From: Massilia phyllostachyos
Lineage (GTDB): Bacteria > Pseudomonadota > Gammaproteobacteria > Burkholderiales > Burkholderiaceae_D
DNA: 64,000 nucleotides
Direction: 5' to 3'
Assembly: GCF_021044825.1 (NCBI RefSeq)
Contig: NZ_JAJNOC010000010.1
Coordinates: 1 to 64,000 of the forward strand
In this document: positions 26,585 through 37,059 of the stretch, one piece after another
Position numbering within the stretch: the first letter of the stretch is position 1
Layout: each line of letters starts with the position of its first letter
The notes under the pieces: model-generated
What the model was told of the DNA's origin: nothing
Seen by the model: only the letters and a program-made list of their open reading frames with translations
Databases searched by the model: none
Position numbers and translations under genes: made by a program

Positions 26585-26711
26585 TGCTTTATTGGCGTCG
26601 TTCCGGATATTCGATTGGAGATACAAAGAGACTGTTCTTTTTCATTATCTCATCCTTAATGGAGAATATAACCCAAATTATCGATCGGGATTAATATTTC
26701 CGGAAATGCGG

Positions 26712-26754
26712 CATGTAAAGAATCATGAATTTTACACGTCACTTTACATGTAAA
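26712..26754. promoter_or_regulatory. Cluster of TTTACAyG repeats, probable operator
   Basis: Three related sites lie within 43 bp: CATGTAAAG at 26712-26720 (inverted), TTTACACGT at 26731-26739, and the palindrome TTTACATGTAAA at 26743-26754. The direct copies are 12 bp apart, close to one helical turn. This layout suits cooperative binding of a dimeric regulator, possibly the Fis-type HTH of the nearby FHA-AAA+ protein. The binding partner is inference. Confidence 0.5.
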
Positions 26755-26888
26755 AAAATAGTTCAATTATTATGTTGACGACACTGATCCATATTCAATA
26801 ATATGGTTTCACAGCACGCAGCAGTATATAAAAAACGAGTAAGGATTCAGGGGTCTGAGAGAGGCGGCTCGGCAGGCTTTTCGCCGGG

Positions 26889-26904
26889 TGGTCGGTACCT
26901 TGCA
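26889..26904 (+). promoter_or_regulatory. Candidate sigma-54 (-24/-12) promoter
   Basis: TGGTCGGTACCTTGCA keeps the GG-N10-GC spacing and the TTGCA -12 box of sigma-54 promoters, but the -24 box is imperfect (TGGTCGG against TGGCACG). It points to the 263-aa gene, about 187 bp away, with the repeat cluster upstream where an enhancer would lie. The regulator encoded nearby has a degenerate sigma-54 contact loop, so this call is weak. Confidence 0.35.
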
Positions 26905-27090
26905 TTCAAATAATAAAATACCTGCCGGACGGGATCGGACCATTGGCGGGAAATGAGATAAACGGCTGGAGCATGCCTGCGCGTTTCAATGGCATTTGGA
27001 TGCCGCGAAGCGATGCCGGCAGCATCGCCGACAATCTGCACATTATTTCAAAACCAACCATGGTGGCCCATCATGCGAAAGGTGTGTGAT

Positions 27091-27882
27091 ATGCCAGCGT
27101 CGTACAAATTGATTTTCCGGATCTCCTTCGGACATGCATTCTTTGCCGATGGCATCCTGCGCGACCTGCGCATGGTGCCGGTCCCGGTCTGTTTCGACAA
27201 GCTGCGCCGGGCAGGGCTGGAATTGCGCGCGCAGGAGGATGGCATTGCCGTCTACGGCGACGAAAAGGCCATCGCGCGCCTGCGCCTGCACATCGGCGCG
27301 GCCGGCCGCTCGCTCGGCATGGCCTTCCAGGTCTTTTTCACCGACCCCCACTTCTTCGAGTACACGGCGCCCAGCTGGCCGAGCGGCAAGCTGCTGTTCC
27401 TCGACACCGCCGATTCGGTGACCGACGACAGCGGCCGCCGCATCGTGCATGCCACGCCTTTCGTGGAGGCGTCCGCCTTCCTCGAGCGCGACCACGCCCG
27501 CCTGACTCCCATCCTCGGCGAGCGCGTGCTGGCGCCGACGCCGGCCATGGTGATCCAGGTCGACCTTTCGGCCGCGCTGCTGGACGTGGTCGATGCGCGC
27601 CAGCGCCACTTCCACATCCGCTTCGACGCCGCCAGCGGCCACTGGAACGACGGCAAGCAGGGCAGCGGCGACGCGCGGCCGGACGACGATCCGGCGCGCG
27701 ACATCACCTTCCGCCACTTCGCCGGCGTCAACATCGCCGACCGCCGCCGCGCCCACCTGTTCCTGGCCAAGGGCGCGATCCAGATGCGCGAAGTGTCGCC
27801 GCCGCGCCTGCGGTTGCGCCCGGCGCCGCACGAGGCGCTCAAGGCGCCCGCGAACCGGATGGCGGCCGCCGGCGTGGGCTAG
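27091..27882 (+). CDS. Unknown 263-aa protein upstream of FHA regulator
   Basis: Not recognised with confidence. The protein begins MPASYKLIFRISFGHAFFAD and has a beta-rich build, with repeated Phe and Tyr (FQVFFTDPHFFEYTAPSWP) and no signal peptide or membrane segment. AAAGG lies 9 bases before the ATG at 27091; an in-frame ATG at 27073 preceded by GGTGG is an alternative. It is followed 114 bp later by the FHA-AAA+ regulator on the same strand. The opening hints at proteins found beside contractile-tail genes in other bacteria, but that is a vague recollection and no tail genes are present here. Confidence 0.65.
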   Translation: MPASYKLIFRISFGHAFFADGILRDLRMVPVPVCFDKLRRAGLELRAQEDGIAVYGDEKAIARLRLHIGAAGRSLGMAFQVFFTDPHFFEYTAPSWPSGKLLFLDTADSVTDDSGRRIVHATPFVEASAFLERDHARLTPILGERVLAPTPAMVIQVDLSAALLDVVDARQRHFHIRFDAASGHWNDGKQGSGDARPDDDPARDITFRHFAGVNIADRRRAHLFLAKGAIQMREVSPPRLRLRPAPHEALKAPANRMAAAGVG

Positions 27883-27996
27883 GCGGCCTACGAGCAGGAA
27901 CGGAAAAGCCCCTCTGCTTCCCGGAACCGCCGGAAGAAAGTGGAGTTAAAATGGCAATTTGCGCGTCTCGCGACGCGATACCGATTGTCACGCTCC

Positions 27997-29496
<1,500 letters not shown>

Positions 29497-29505
29497 AGTT
29501 CAAGC

Positions 29506-29874
29506 TCAGGTCGAACCGACTTCCAGCTCCGGATCCGGCAGGAAGTAGAAGCCGGTGGTGCCGTCCTGGTTGGTGGTGGTGAAGGCGATCGAAAAGCCCC
29601 AGAAGCCGTCGTTCTGGACCTTGACCTTCGAGCCCTGCACCAGCGGGATCTGGGTGGCGTTGAAGGGCGAGGGCGCTTCCGCGGGCTTGCGCGGGCCGGC
29701 GAACAGCATGGCGCTGGCCAGCGTGACGGAAGGCGAGTCCGGCAGGCGGAAGTCGAAGGTGAGGGTGTCGTCGGGCTGCGCCTTGATCAGGGCTTCGATC
29801 TTGCCGTCGATGCTCCAGGTGGCCATCGGATTGCCCGGATTGAATTGGATAGCGATGTTGTAGTCGTTTGCCAT
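29506..29874 (-). CDS. Small beta-rich protein following the Ser/Thr kinase
   Basis: 122 aa, no signal peptide. It begins MANDYNIAIQFNPGNPMATW and ends FYFLPDPELEVGST, with alternating polar and hydrophobic residues suggesting a beta-sandwich. It lies 13 bp after the kinase stop and has its own ribosome site (AAAGAGA), so it is the second gene of the kinase operon. The DP-E ending may correspond to a small family I recall only weakly as 'DP-EP'; treat the function as unknown. It could be a kinase substrate or output protein. Its stop lies 9 bp from the end of the convergent FHA regulator. Confidence 0.75.
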   Translation of the reverse strand: MANDYNIAIQFNPGNPMATWSIDGKIEALIKAQPDDTLTFDFRLPDSPSVTLASAMLFAGPRKPAEAPSPFNATQIPLVQGSKVKVQNDGFWGFSIAFTTTNQDGTTGFYFLPDPELEVGST

Positions 29875-29887
29875 GGTCTCTTTCAGA

Positions 29888-32101
29888 TCACTTCGTTGAA
29901 CGCGCCGGTGCGGCACGGGGAGTTCCGGCCGCACTGGCCCGGACATAACGCTCGTCACGCCGCAGGGCCACCAGGTCGGGTTCGGCGTCGATGAACTTGA
30001 CGGGGTAGCCCAGGCGGCGGGCGTTATTGATGGCGGCGACAGCAGCGTCGCGCTGGCCGAGCAATTCGTGGGCGAGGCCGGTGCGGAACTGCACGTCGGC
30101 GCTGCCGGGCGCCAGCGCGAGCGCGCGCGGCAGCAGGACGGCGGCATCGGTGGCGTCACCGGTGCGGGCCGCGTACAGGCCCATGCGCGAGACCAGCAGC
30201 ACGTCGTCGGGCGCGCGCGCCAGACGCGGCGCCAGCAGCTCGCGCGCCTTTTGGTAGGCGGCGCGCGCCTGCGCCTCGCGTCCCGGAATCCAGTTCAGGG
30301 TGTCGGCCAGATTCGCCCACAGCTGGTATTCGGCGGGCGCGCCGCGGGTCGGGGACACCGCGTTCTCGAATGCGGCGGCGGCGCCGACGTAGTCCTGGCG
30401 CAGGAACAGCGCATTGCCCAGGTTCGTGTACAGCTTGGCGCTGGGACGGATCTGCAGGCCCTGCTGCAGCACCCGCAGCGCCTCGTCGTCGCGGTTCTGG
30501 CGCAGCAGCGCCGCATTCAGGTTGGCGTAGGCGATCACCGCATCCGGCTGCAGCGCGATGCTGCGCCGGAACAGGCGTTCGGCTTCGGCGTAGTTGGCCT
30601 GCTCGTATTCGACGCTCCCCAGCTCGTCGGTGAACACGCGCTCCTGCGGGAAGCGCGCAATCGCCGCGGTGAGGTGGGTGCGCGCCTCCTGGTAGCGGTG
30701 CATGCGGCGCAGGGTCGCGCCCTGGCCGTACCAGGCGAAGAAGTTGCCGGGATCGAGGCGCAGGGCCTCGGCATGGGCGAGCAGCGCATCGTCGCGCTTG
30801 CCCTGCATGTCGAGCACCATGGCGCGCGCCACGTGGCTCAGCGCGAGCTGCTCGTTGAGCTGGCCGGCGCGCTGGGCGCTGGCGTCGGCGCGCTTGAGCC
30901 AGGTCTCGTCGCTCTTGTCGGTCTGGTAGCGCATGGCGTACATCATCGCCATCCCGGCCGCCGCCGAGGCGCTGTCAGGGGCGCGTTCCAGGATGCGGCG
31001 GAAGTGCCGTTCCGCCTTGTCCAGGCTGCCCGGCCGGTCGAACAGCTTGACCGCCTCCAGGCCCTGCCGCAGTTCGGCCGATTCGGAAAACGGCGCCACG
31101 TAGCGGTCGAGCGCGGCCAGGTGCGGCGCCGCGATCCAGCCGCCGGCGCCCAGCACGGCGACGGCGAGCGCGCCGGCCAGCAGCTTGCGGCTGCGCGCCG
31201 GCAGCGGGGTGCGTGGCGCGGGCGCCTGCGGTGGGACAGATTCCGCCGGCGCGTCCAGCTGCGCCAGCTGGGCCAGCACCTCGTCCATGCTAGCCAGGCG
31301 CTGGGCCGGCTGGCGCGCCGTCATGGCGCGGATCAGGGCCACCAGGCGCGGACTGGCGTCGAGCGGATAGTGCCAGCCGTCGGACGAGGCCTGCATCTGG
31401 GCCGCGGCCAGCGCCAGGCCGTCGAGCGCGGCGAAGGGGCGGGCGCCGGTGACCAGTTCGTACAGGATCAGGCCGAGGGCATAGACGTCGGCCTGCGCCG
31501 CCAGCGGCGCCCCCATCATGCGTTCCGGCGCCATGTAGGCGATGGTGCCCTGCAGCGCGGAAGAGGACACCGTGGCGGTGGCCAGCACGTCGACGCTGTG
31601 GGCCAGGCCGAAGTCGAGCACGCGGATCGCGCCGCCCGGCTCCAGCATCAGGTTCGAGGGTTTCAGGTCGCCGTGCACCAGGCCGGACGCGTGGGCGTCG
31701 CGCATGGCTTCGGCGATCTGCCGGGTCCAGTCGAGCGCATCGGCGCGCGCCACCGGGCCGGCGGCGATCACCTGCTTCAGGGTGCGGCCAGGCACCAGCT
31801 CCATCACGATCGACTGGGTGTCGCCGTCGTCCTCGATTGCGTGCACCTTCACGAAGGCGGCGTGGCGAAGCGACGCGCCGGCGCGCGCCTCGCGCGTCAG
31901 GTCGGCGCCGGCGCCGCCACCATGCTTGATGCACTTGATGGCGACCGGCCGGCGCAGCTTGTCGTCCCAGGCCTCGTAGACCTGGCCAAAGCCGCCTTCG
32001 CCGAGCGCGCCACGCACCTGGTAATGGCCCGGCAGGCCGGGCACGGTTGCCCCGGACGCGGCCAGCGTGGAGGGTTCGAAAATCGGTGTAGAGGCAGTCA
32101 T
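29888..32101 (-). CDS. Membrane Ser/Thr protein kinase with C-terminal TPR domain
   Basis: 737 aa. A Hanks-type kinase domain occupies about residues 27-285: glycine loop GEGGFGQVYEAW (34-45), catalytic Lys in VAIKCIKH (Lys56), catalytic loop HGDLKPSN (143-150), DFG (163-165) and MAPER (190-194). The loop is HGD rather than HRD, so activation-loop phosphorylation may not be needed. After a Pro-rich linker there is one transmembrane helix (LLAGALAVAVLGAGGWIA), then TPR-like repeats to the end, probably periplasmic. It likely senses an envelope cue and phosphorylates cytoplasmic partners such as the FHA regulator coded convergently. The start at 32101 is chosen; an upstream in-frame ATG at 32158 gives a Cys/Arg-rich leader. 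Confidence 0.9.
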   Translation of the reverse strand: MTASTPIFEPSTLAASGATVPGLPGHYQVRGALGEGGFGQVYEAWDDKLRRPVAIKCIKHGGGAGADLTREARAGASLRHAAFVKVHAIEDDGDTQSIVMELVPGRTLKQVIAAGPVARADALDWTRQIAEAMRDAHASGLVHGDLKPSNLMLEPGGAIRVLDFGLAHSVDVLATATVSSSALQGTIAYMAPERMMGAPLAAQADVYALGLILYELVTGARPFAALDGLALAAAQMQASSDGWHYPLDASPRLVALIRAMTARQPAQRLASMDEVLAQLAQLDAPAESVPPQAPAPRTPLPARSRKLLAGALAVAVLGAGGWIAAPHLAALDRYVAPFSESAELRQGLEAVKLFDRPGSLDKAERHFRRILERAPDSASAAAGMAMMYAMRYQTDKSDETWLKRADASAQRAGQLNEQLALSHVARAMVLDMQGKRDDALLAHAEALRLDPGNFFAWYGQGATLRRMHRYQEARTHLTAAIARFPQERVFTDELGSVEYEQANYAEAERLFRRSIALQPDAVIAYANLNAALLRQNRDDEALRVLQQGLQIRPSAKLYTNLGNALFLRQDYVGAAAAFENAVSPTRGAPAEYQLWANLADTLNWIPGREAQARAAYQKARELLAPRLARAPDDVLLVSRMGLYAARTGDATDAAVLLPRALALAPGSADVQFRTGLAHELLGQRDAAVAAINNARRLGYPVKFIDAEPDLVALRRDERYVRASAAGTPRAAPARSTK

Positions 32102-32369
32102 CGTCCGCAGCTTGATACTGATCAAAGATACATTACAGGATTCGTTGCGGCAGCGCAATGTGACTTGGTTTCCGGCGCCAACTCTTGCGGTCGATGTCTC
32201 AAAAATGCCGCCGAATATTGGTTAAGTGGAAAAGTTGTTTCGGATTCCGCACCAGCCTCACCCACGCCGGCCGTGGATCGCGCGGGTGCCGGGTAATCGC
32301 GTAAAATGCTCGGTTTTTCGCACCCTGACGCACGCATGCGGGCGTAGCCGGCGCATTTGAGGAATTCAT

Positions 32370-34565
32370 ATGGAAATCAAGGTCAACTTCCTGGACAAGC
32401 TGCGTCTCGAAGCCAAGTTCGACGACTTCACGGTGATCGCCGACCAGCCGATCCGCTACAAGGGCGACGGCTCGGCGCCGGGCCCCTTCGACTACTTCCT
32501 GGCCTCGTCGGCCCTGTGCGCGGCCTATTTCGTCAAGTTGTACTGCAATACCCGCGACATCCCGACCGACAACATCCGCCTCTCGCAGAACAATATCGTC
32601 GACCCGGAAAACCGCTACAAGCAGATCTTCAAGATTCAGGTCGAACTCCCGGCCGACATCTCGGACAAGGACCGCCAGGGCATCCTGCGTTCGATCGAGC
32701 GCTGCACCGTCAAGAAGGTGGTGCAGACCGGCCCCGAGTTCGTGATCGAGGAAGTCGCCAACCTGGACGCCGACGCGCAGGCGCTGCTGACCCTGCAGCC
32801 CGACGCGACATCCGCCACCTGGATCCCGGGCAAGGACCTGCCGCTCGAGCAGACCATCGCCAATATGTCCGGCATGCTGGCCAGCTGGGGCATCAAGATC
32901 GAGATCGCGTCCTGGCGCAACATCGTGCCGAACGTGTGGTCGCTGCACATCCGCGACGCGCATTCGCCGATGTGCTTCACCAACGGCAAGGGCGCGACCA
33001 AGGAAAGCGCGCTGGCCTCGGCCCTGGGCGAATACATCGAACGCCTGAACAACAACCACTTCTACGCCGGCGCCTACTGGGGCGAGGAGATCGCCAACGC
33101 GCCCTTCGTGCACTACCCGAGCGAGCGCTGGTTCAAGCCGGGGCGCGGCGACAAGCTGCCGAAGGAGATCCTCGACGACTACAGCCGCGAAGTCTACGAC
33201 CCGGACGGCGAGCTGCGCGGCTCGCACCTGGTCGACACCAATTCCGGCAACGCCAAGCGCGGCATCGTGTCGCTGCCGTTCAAGCGCCTGTCCGATGGCG
33301 AGACCGTGTACTTCCCCTCGAACCTGGTCGAGAACCTCTACGCCAGCAACGGCATGAGCGCCGGGAACACGCTGGCCGAGGCCCAGGTGCAGTGCCTGTC
33401 CGAGATCTTCGAGCGCGCGGTCAAGCGCGAGATCCTGGAAAGCGAGATGGCGCTGCCGGACGTGCCGGCCGAGGTGCTGGCGAAGTACCCGCGCATCGTC
33501 GAGGGCATCCGCGGCCTGGAAGAGCAGGGCTTCCCGGTGCTGGTCAAGGACGCGTCACTGGGCGGGCTCTATCCGGTGATGTGCGTGACCCTGATGAACC
33601 CGCGCACCGGCGGCGTGTTCGCCTCCTTCGGCGCCCACCCGAGCTTCGAGGTGGCGCTCGAGCGCAGCCTCACCGAACTGCTGCAGGGCCGCAGCTTCGA
33701 GGGCCTGAACGACCTGCCGCCGCCGACCTTCGCCAGCGAAGCGGTGACGGAGCCCTACAACTTCGTCGAGCACTTCATCGATTCGAGCGGCGTGGTGTCG
33801 TGGCGCTTCTTCAGCGCCAGGACCAACCTCGACTTCGTCGAATGGGATTTCACCGCGCAAGGCGAGAATGCGAACGCCGACGAAGCCGCGACCCTGCTCG
33901 GCATCCTGGCGGAGATGGGCAAGGAAGTGTACATGGCCGTCTACGACGAACTGGGCGCCACCGCCTGCCGCATCCTGGTGCCGGGCTATTCGGAAGTCTA
34001 TCCGGTGGAAGACCTGGTGTGGGACAACACCAATAAATCGCTGCTGTTCCGTGAAGACATCCTGAACCTGCACCGCCTCGACGACGACGCGCTCAACGAC
34101 CTGCTCGACCGGCTGGAAAACAACGAGCTCGACGAGTACGGCGACATCGCGAGCCTGATCGGCATCGAGTTCGACGAGAACACCGACTGGGGCCAGCTCA
34201 CCGTGCTCGAACTGCGCCTCCTGATCAACCTGGCGCTGGGCGCGCTCGACGACGCCCAGGAGCTGGTCGGCGCCTTCCTGCAGTACAACGACAACACCGT
34301 CGAGCGCAAGCTGTTCTACCGCGCGATGGAGGCGGTGCTGCACGTGGTGCTGGACGAGGAGCTGGCGCTGGAAGACTTCGAGGTCAACTTCCGCCGCATG
34401 TATGGCGACGCGCGCATGGATGCGGTGATCGGTTCGGTCGAGGGCAGCGTGCGTTTCCACGGCCTCGAACCGACCAGCATGGCGCTCGAAGGTCTCGATC
34501 GTCACCATCGCCTGATCGACAGCTACCGCAAGCTGCACGCCGCGCGCGCCGCTGCTACTGCATGA
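32370..34565 (+). CDS. OsmC domain / YcaO domain fusion protein
   Basis: 731 aa. Residues 1-135 resemble OsmC (DKLRLEAKFDDFTVIADQP, GPFDYFLASSALCAAYFVK). A YcaO domain follows, with ATP/Mg-binding acidic motifs such as LASALGEYIERLNN and QCLSEIFERAVKRE. The C-terminal part is helical and acidic, as in E. coli YcaO, which is linked to beta-methylthiolation of ribosomal protein S12 (RimO). Fusions of this kind are known in proteobacteria. The ATG has a strong GAGGAA ribosome site. No peptide-modification partners are nearby, so a ribosomal or housekeeping role fits better than natural-product synthesis. It overlaps the end of the convergent lipoprotein gene by 11 bp. Confidence 0.88.
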   Translation: MEIKVNFLDKLRLEAKFDDFTVIADQPIRYKGDGSAPGPFDYFLASSALCAAYFVKLYCNTRDIPTDNIRLSQNNIVDPENRYKQIFKIQVELPADISDKDRQGILRSIERCTVKKVVQTGPEFVIEEVANLDADAQALLTLQPDATSATWIPGKDLPLEQTIANMSGMLASWGIKIEIASWRNIVPNVWSLHIRDAHSPMCFTNGKGATKESALASALGEYIERLNNNHFYAGAYWGEEIANAPFVHYPSERWFKPGRGDKLPKEILDDYSREVYDPDGELRGSHLVDTNSGNAKRGIVSLPFKRLSDGETVYFPSNLVENLYASNGMSAGNTLAEAQVQCLSEIFERAVKREILESEMALPDVPAEVLAKYPRIVEGIRGLEEQGFPVLVKDASLGGLYPVMCVTLMNPRTGGVFASFGAHPSFEVALERSLTELLQGRSFEGLNDLPPPTFASEAVTEPYNFVEHFIDSSGVVSWRFFSARTNLDFVEWDFTAQGENANADEAATLLGILAEMGKEVYMAVYDELGATACRILVPGYSEVYPVEDLVWDNTNKSLLFREDILNLHRLDDDALNDLLDRLENNELDEYGDIASLIGIEFDENTDWGQLTVLELRLLINLALGALDDAQELVGAFLQYNDNTVERKLFYRAMEAVLHVVLDEELALEDFEVNFRRMYGDARMDAVIGSVEGSVRFHGLEPTSMALEGLDRHHRLIDSYRKLHAARAAATA

Positions 34566-35580
34566 TGCCGTACTTTTCCCACCGTTCCCGTGCCCGTTTC
34601 TGGGCGGCTTCATGCTCGGCCTTCGAGCGCGCCTTCATAGCAGAGACGCGGGCTCGGCCTTCGGCCGCCTCGCGCGCCGCCTGGGCTTCGATCTCCTTTG
34701 CGCGGGCTTCGCGCTTTGCGCGATCGGGATCGGTATCGTAGACCTGCAACACGCCTTCCGGCGTTGGTGTCCGGTCCGATTCGTCACCGGACTCGTTCGA
34801 ACCTGACACCGATTGGGAGGCAACCGCACCCCCCGCGGCATTGCGCTCGAAGAAGCCATCTTCGCGCAAGCGCTGCGATGCGCGCAGGTAGCCTTCGTCA
34901 CGGCCGCGCGCCGCCTGCTGGTTCCTTTCCATCTCGCGAGCGACTTCCTGCAGGCCGGCGTTCAGCCCTTTCAGCCAGGCCGGGGCTTCGCGCGCGGCGA
35001 TGCGCGCGGCATCCTTGTTCTGTTGAAAATAGTGGAAAACCTTGCTCCCGTCACCCCACTCTTTTTCCCGAATAAACGCATGGCTGGTTCCGTTGGTCAC
35101 GCTGTTGATCCGCGGTGACGCAACGTCGTCCGAGAAGACAACCGCGCCCCGCGCGTCACGGTAGACGTAGCGATTGTTCCCCTCATGTAGCAGCTGTCCC
35201 GCGCGCTCCCAGCCGTCGACCGGGACGTTGACGAAAGCATCGAATTTGCCGGGCTCCTTCAGTTGGAAAACGACGTACTGGGGAAAACTGTTCTTGTCGA
35301 TGTAGTCAACGCGCATGGTCAGGCCGGGCGTCACCCAGGAATAGGAGCGGTAGCCAAGGGGCGAAATCGAAATATAGGAAGTGCCGAATGTCCAGTCGGG
35401 CCGCCCCGGCAAAGGCGCGAGCGCCCCCCAATTCTTGTCTATTTCGTCAGCGTTGCGCATTGTCTGTCTCCCTGAAGGATAGTCATCGAGTCCTCCCACG
35501 TCGGAAAACGGAACGTTGGAAGCGCAGCCACCGAGCAAGAGACAGAGGCCGGCGAGGGCGAGGCGGGAAGCGAAGTTCAT
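34555..35580 (-). CDS. Putative lipoprotein with charged helical C-terminus
   Basis: 341 aa. The lipoprotein signal is MNFASRLALAGLCLLLGGC with Cys19 as the acylation site. A folded middle part contains VFQLKEPGKFDAFVNVPVDGW and KEWGDGSKVFHYFQQNKD. The last 90 residues are an Arg/Glu/Ala helix (RAKREARAKEIEAQAAREA). Function unknown; the C-terminal helix could be a coiled coil. The ATG at 35580 was chosen because the lipobox follows at normal distance. Base composition is slightly lower in GC than the neighbours. Confidence 0.75.
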   Translation of the reverse strand: MNFASRLALAGLCLLLGGCASNVPFSDVGGLDDYPSGRQTMRNADEIDKNWGALAPLPGRPDWTFGTSYISISPLGYRSYSWVTPGLTMRVDYIDKNSFPQYVVFQLKEPGKFDAFVNVPVDGWERAGQLLHEGNNRYVYRDARGAVVFSDDVASPRINSVTNGTSHAFIREKEWGDGSKVFHYFQQNKDAARIAAREAPAWLKGLNAGLQEVAREMERNQQAARGRDEGYLRASQRLREDGFFERNAAGGAVASQSVSGSNESGDESDRTPTPEGVLQVYDTDPDRAKREARAKEIEAQAAREAAEGRARVSAMKARSKAEHEAAQKRARERWEKYGIMQ

Positions 35581-35771
35581 GGGCTTGGCGTGTAGGGGGA
35601 CGAAGCGCCGATGATAAGGGCGGATCGTGTGGCTGGCTATCCCCCAACTGGTGAATCGGCGCCGGTGCGAGATCCGCCAGCAGGCTGTATGAAATTGCGC
35701 AAGCCCGCGCATTGCCTTTGCCGCTGCCGGCGCAGCCGTTTAGCATGGCCGCAAACAAAACAGGAGCGACC

Positions 35772-36950
35772 ATGTTCAGAACAACCCTGCTGGCAACCCT
35801 GCTGGCTGGCCTGGCGAGCGCCGCAGCGTCGGCGCAGGCGCCCGCTGGCGCGACAAGCGCCGAGACGGCCGGGCTGCGCGCGGCTGCGCCGCGCCTGCCC
35901 CAGGCCGGTAACCCGATCAATCCGGAGCTGGACGGCTACAAGCGCTGGCTGAGCAAGGACGGTGACCGCGCCGCGGCGCTGGCCGTCGATACTTCCCTCG
36001 CCGACAACATCGTGTCGTGGCAGATGCCGCACGGCGGCTTCTACAAGCTGCCGGCGAAGTATGCGGCGCGCTGGGACGGCAAGGCCGCGCGATCCGGCTG
36101 GCTCGGCAACGGCGTCGAACTCGGCACCATCGACAACGACGCCACGGTCGACGAGATCCTGGTGCTGGCCGACGTCTACGCCCGCACCGGCAATGCCGCC
36201 TACCGCGACAGCGCGCGCCGCGCGATGGACTTCCTGCTCGCGATGCAGTACCCGTCGGGCGGCTTCCCCCAGGTCTATCCCTCGCGCGGCGCCAACAGCT
36301 ATTCGAACCACGTCACCTTCAACGATAACGCGATGGTGCGCGTGTTGCTGCTGCTGGACCGCGCCGCGCGCCGCGAAGCGCCGCTGGCGGGCGAGCTGTT
36401 CACGCCCGGACAGCACGCACGCTTCCAGCCGGCGCTCGAGCAGGCGGTCGACTTCATCCTGCGCGCGCAGATCGTGCAGGATGGCGTCAAGACCGTCTGG
36501 TGCGCCCAGCACGATCCGTTGAGCTACGCGCCGGTGACGGGTCGGTCCTTCGAGCTGCCCTCGAAGAGCGGGGCAGAATCGGCCCTGATCACGGAGTTCC
36601 TGATGACCCGGCCGCAGACGCCGCAGGTGGCGGCGGCGGTCAAGGCGGCCCTGGCCTGGTACCGGCGCGACGCGGTGCAGGCGAAGGATACCGCCTTCGA
36701 TCCGCGCGGTACCCGTGCCCTCGGCGTCTCGCCGTTCGTGCACAGCCCGGGCAATACGATGTGGTACCGCTTCTACGACCTCGCTACCGACACGCCGTTC
36801 TTCAGCGGCCGCCTGCCGACCGACAAACCGCCCGGGGTCGGCCAGCAGTACGACATCATGAGGGTCGGCGCCGAGAGCCGGTATACGTATCAGTGGGGTG
36901 GCAGCTATGGTACCGCTTTGCTGGCTTATGCGGCGAGAGTCGGTTATTGA
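35772..36950 (+). CDS. Pectate lyase, family PL10 (PelA type)
   Basis: 392 aa. A signal peptide (FRTTLLATLLAGLASAAASAQ) precedes an (alpha/alpha)-type lyase domain. PL10 landmarks are WQMPHGGFYKLP, ELGTIDNDATVDEILVLADV, GGFPQVYP, TFNDNAMVRVL and TVWCAQHDP. The enzyme cleaves de-esterified homogalacturonan by Ca-dependent beta-elimination. AGGAG stands 6 bases before the ATG at 35772; an upstream in-frame ATG (35712) is unlikely. It is monocistronic and supplies unsaturated oligogalacturonides for the GH105 and GH28 enzymes coded further on. Confidence 0.9.
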   Translation: MFRTTLLATLLAGLASAAASAQAPAGATSAETAGLRAAAPRLPQAGNPINPELDGYKRWLSKDGDRAAALAVDTSLADNIVSWQMPHGGFYKLPAKYAARWDGKAARSGWLGNGVELGTIDNDATVDEILVLADVYARTGNAAYRDSARRAMDFLLAMQYPSGGFPQVYPSRGANSYSNHVTFNDNAMVRVLLLLDRAARREAPLAGELFTPGQHARFQPALEQAVDFILRAQIVQDGVKTVWCAQHDPLSYAPVTGRSFELPSKSGAESALITEFLMTRPQTPQVAAAVKAALAWYRRDAVQAKDTAFDPRGTRALGVSPFVHSPGNTMWYRFYDLATDTPFFSGRLPTDKPPGVGQQYDIMRVGAESRYTYQWGGSYGTALLAYAARVGY

Positions 36951-36960
36951 AGCGGGTTTC

Positions 36961-37059
36961 GTAGGGTGGGCAGGTTTCTGCCCACTCGCTCAACTAAAGG
37001 AGGCGTCACTACAGTGCATCCGTGAGTTGAACGCGTGGGCGGCGGACCGCCCACCCTAC
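36961..37059. repeat. Palindromic intergenic repeat (GTAGGGTGGGC family), copy 1
   Basis: GTAGGGTGGGC at 36961-36971 is the inverted copy of GCCCACCCTAC at 37049-37059. GC-rich inner pairs lie between (GGTTTCTGCCC, GTGGGCGGCGG). It belongs to the same family as 42660-42829. Its right end provides the stop codon of the GH95 remnant on the minus strand. There is no ORF of its own, so a MITE- or REP-like element is likely. Confidence 0.75.

Larger units (their letters stand above)
26627..27090. other. AT-rich divergent control region with palindromes
   Basis: About 460 bp with no credible gene and a sharp drop in GC, especially at 26630-26860. It holds a perfect palindrome TTTACATGTAAA (26743-26754), a direct near-repeat TTTACACGT (26731-26739), and an inverted copy CATGTAAAG (26712-26720) matching CTTTACATG (26742-26750). 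A GG-N10-GC element lies at 26889-26904. The region separates the coupled unknown pair (left) from the 263-aa gene and FHA regulator (right). Confidence 0.7.

Noticed and set aside
26847..27041. 64-aa minus-strand ORF in the AT-rich control region
   Set aside because: It has no ribosome site or domain and overlaps the candidate promoter element; likely chance.
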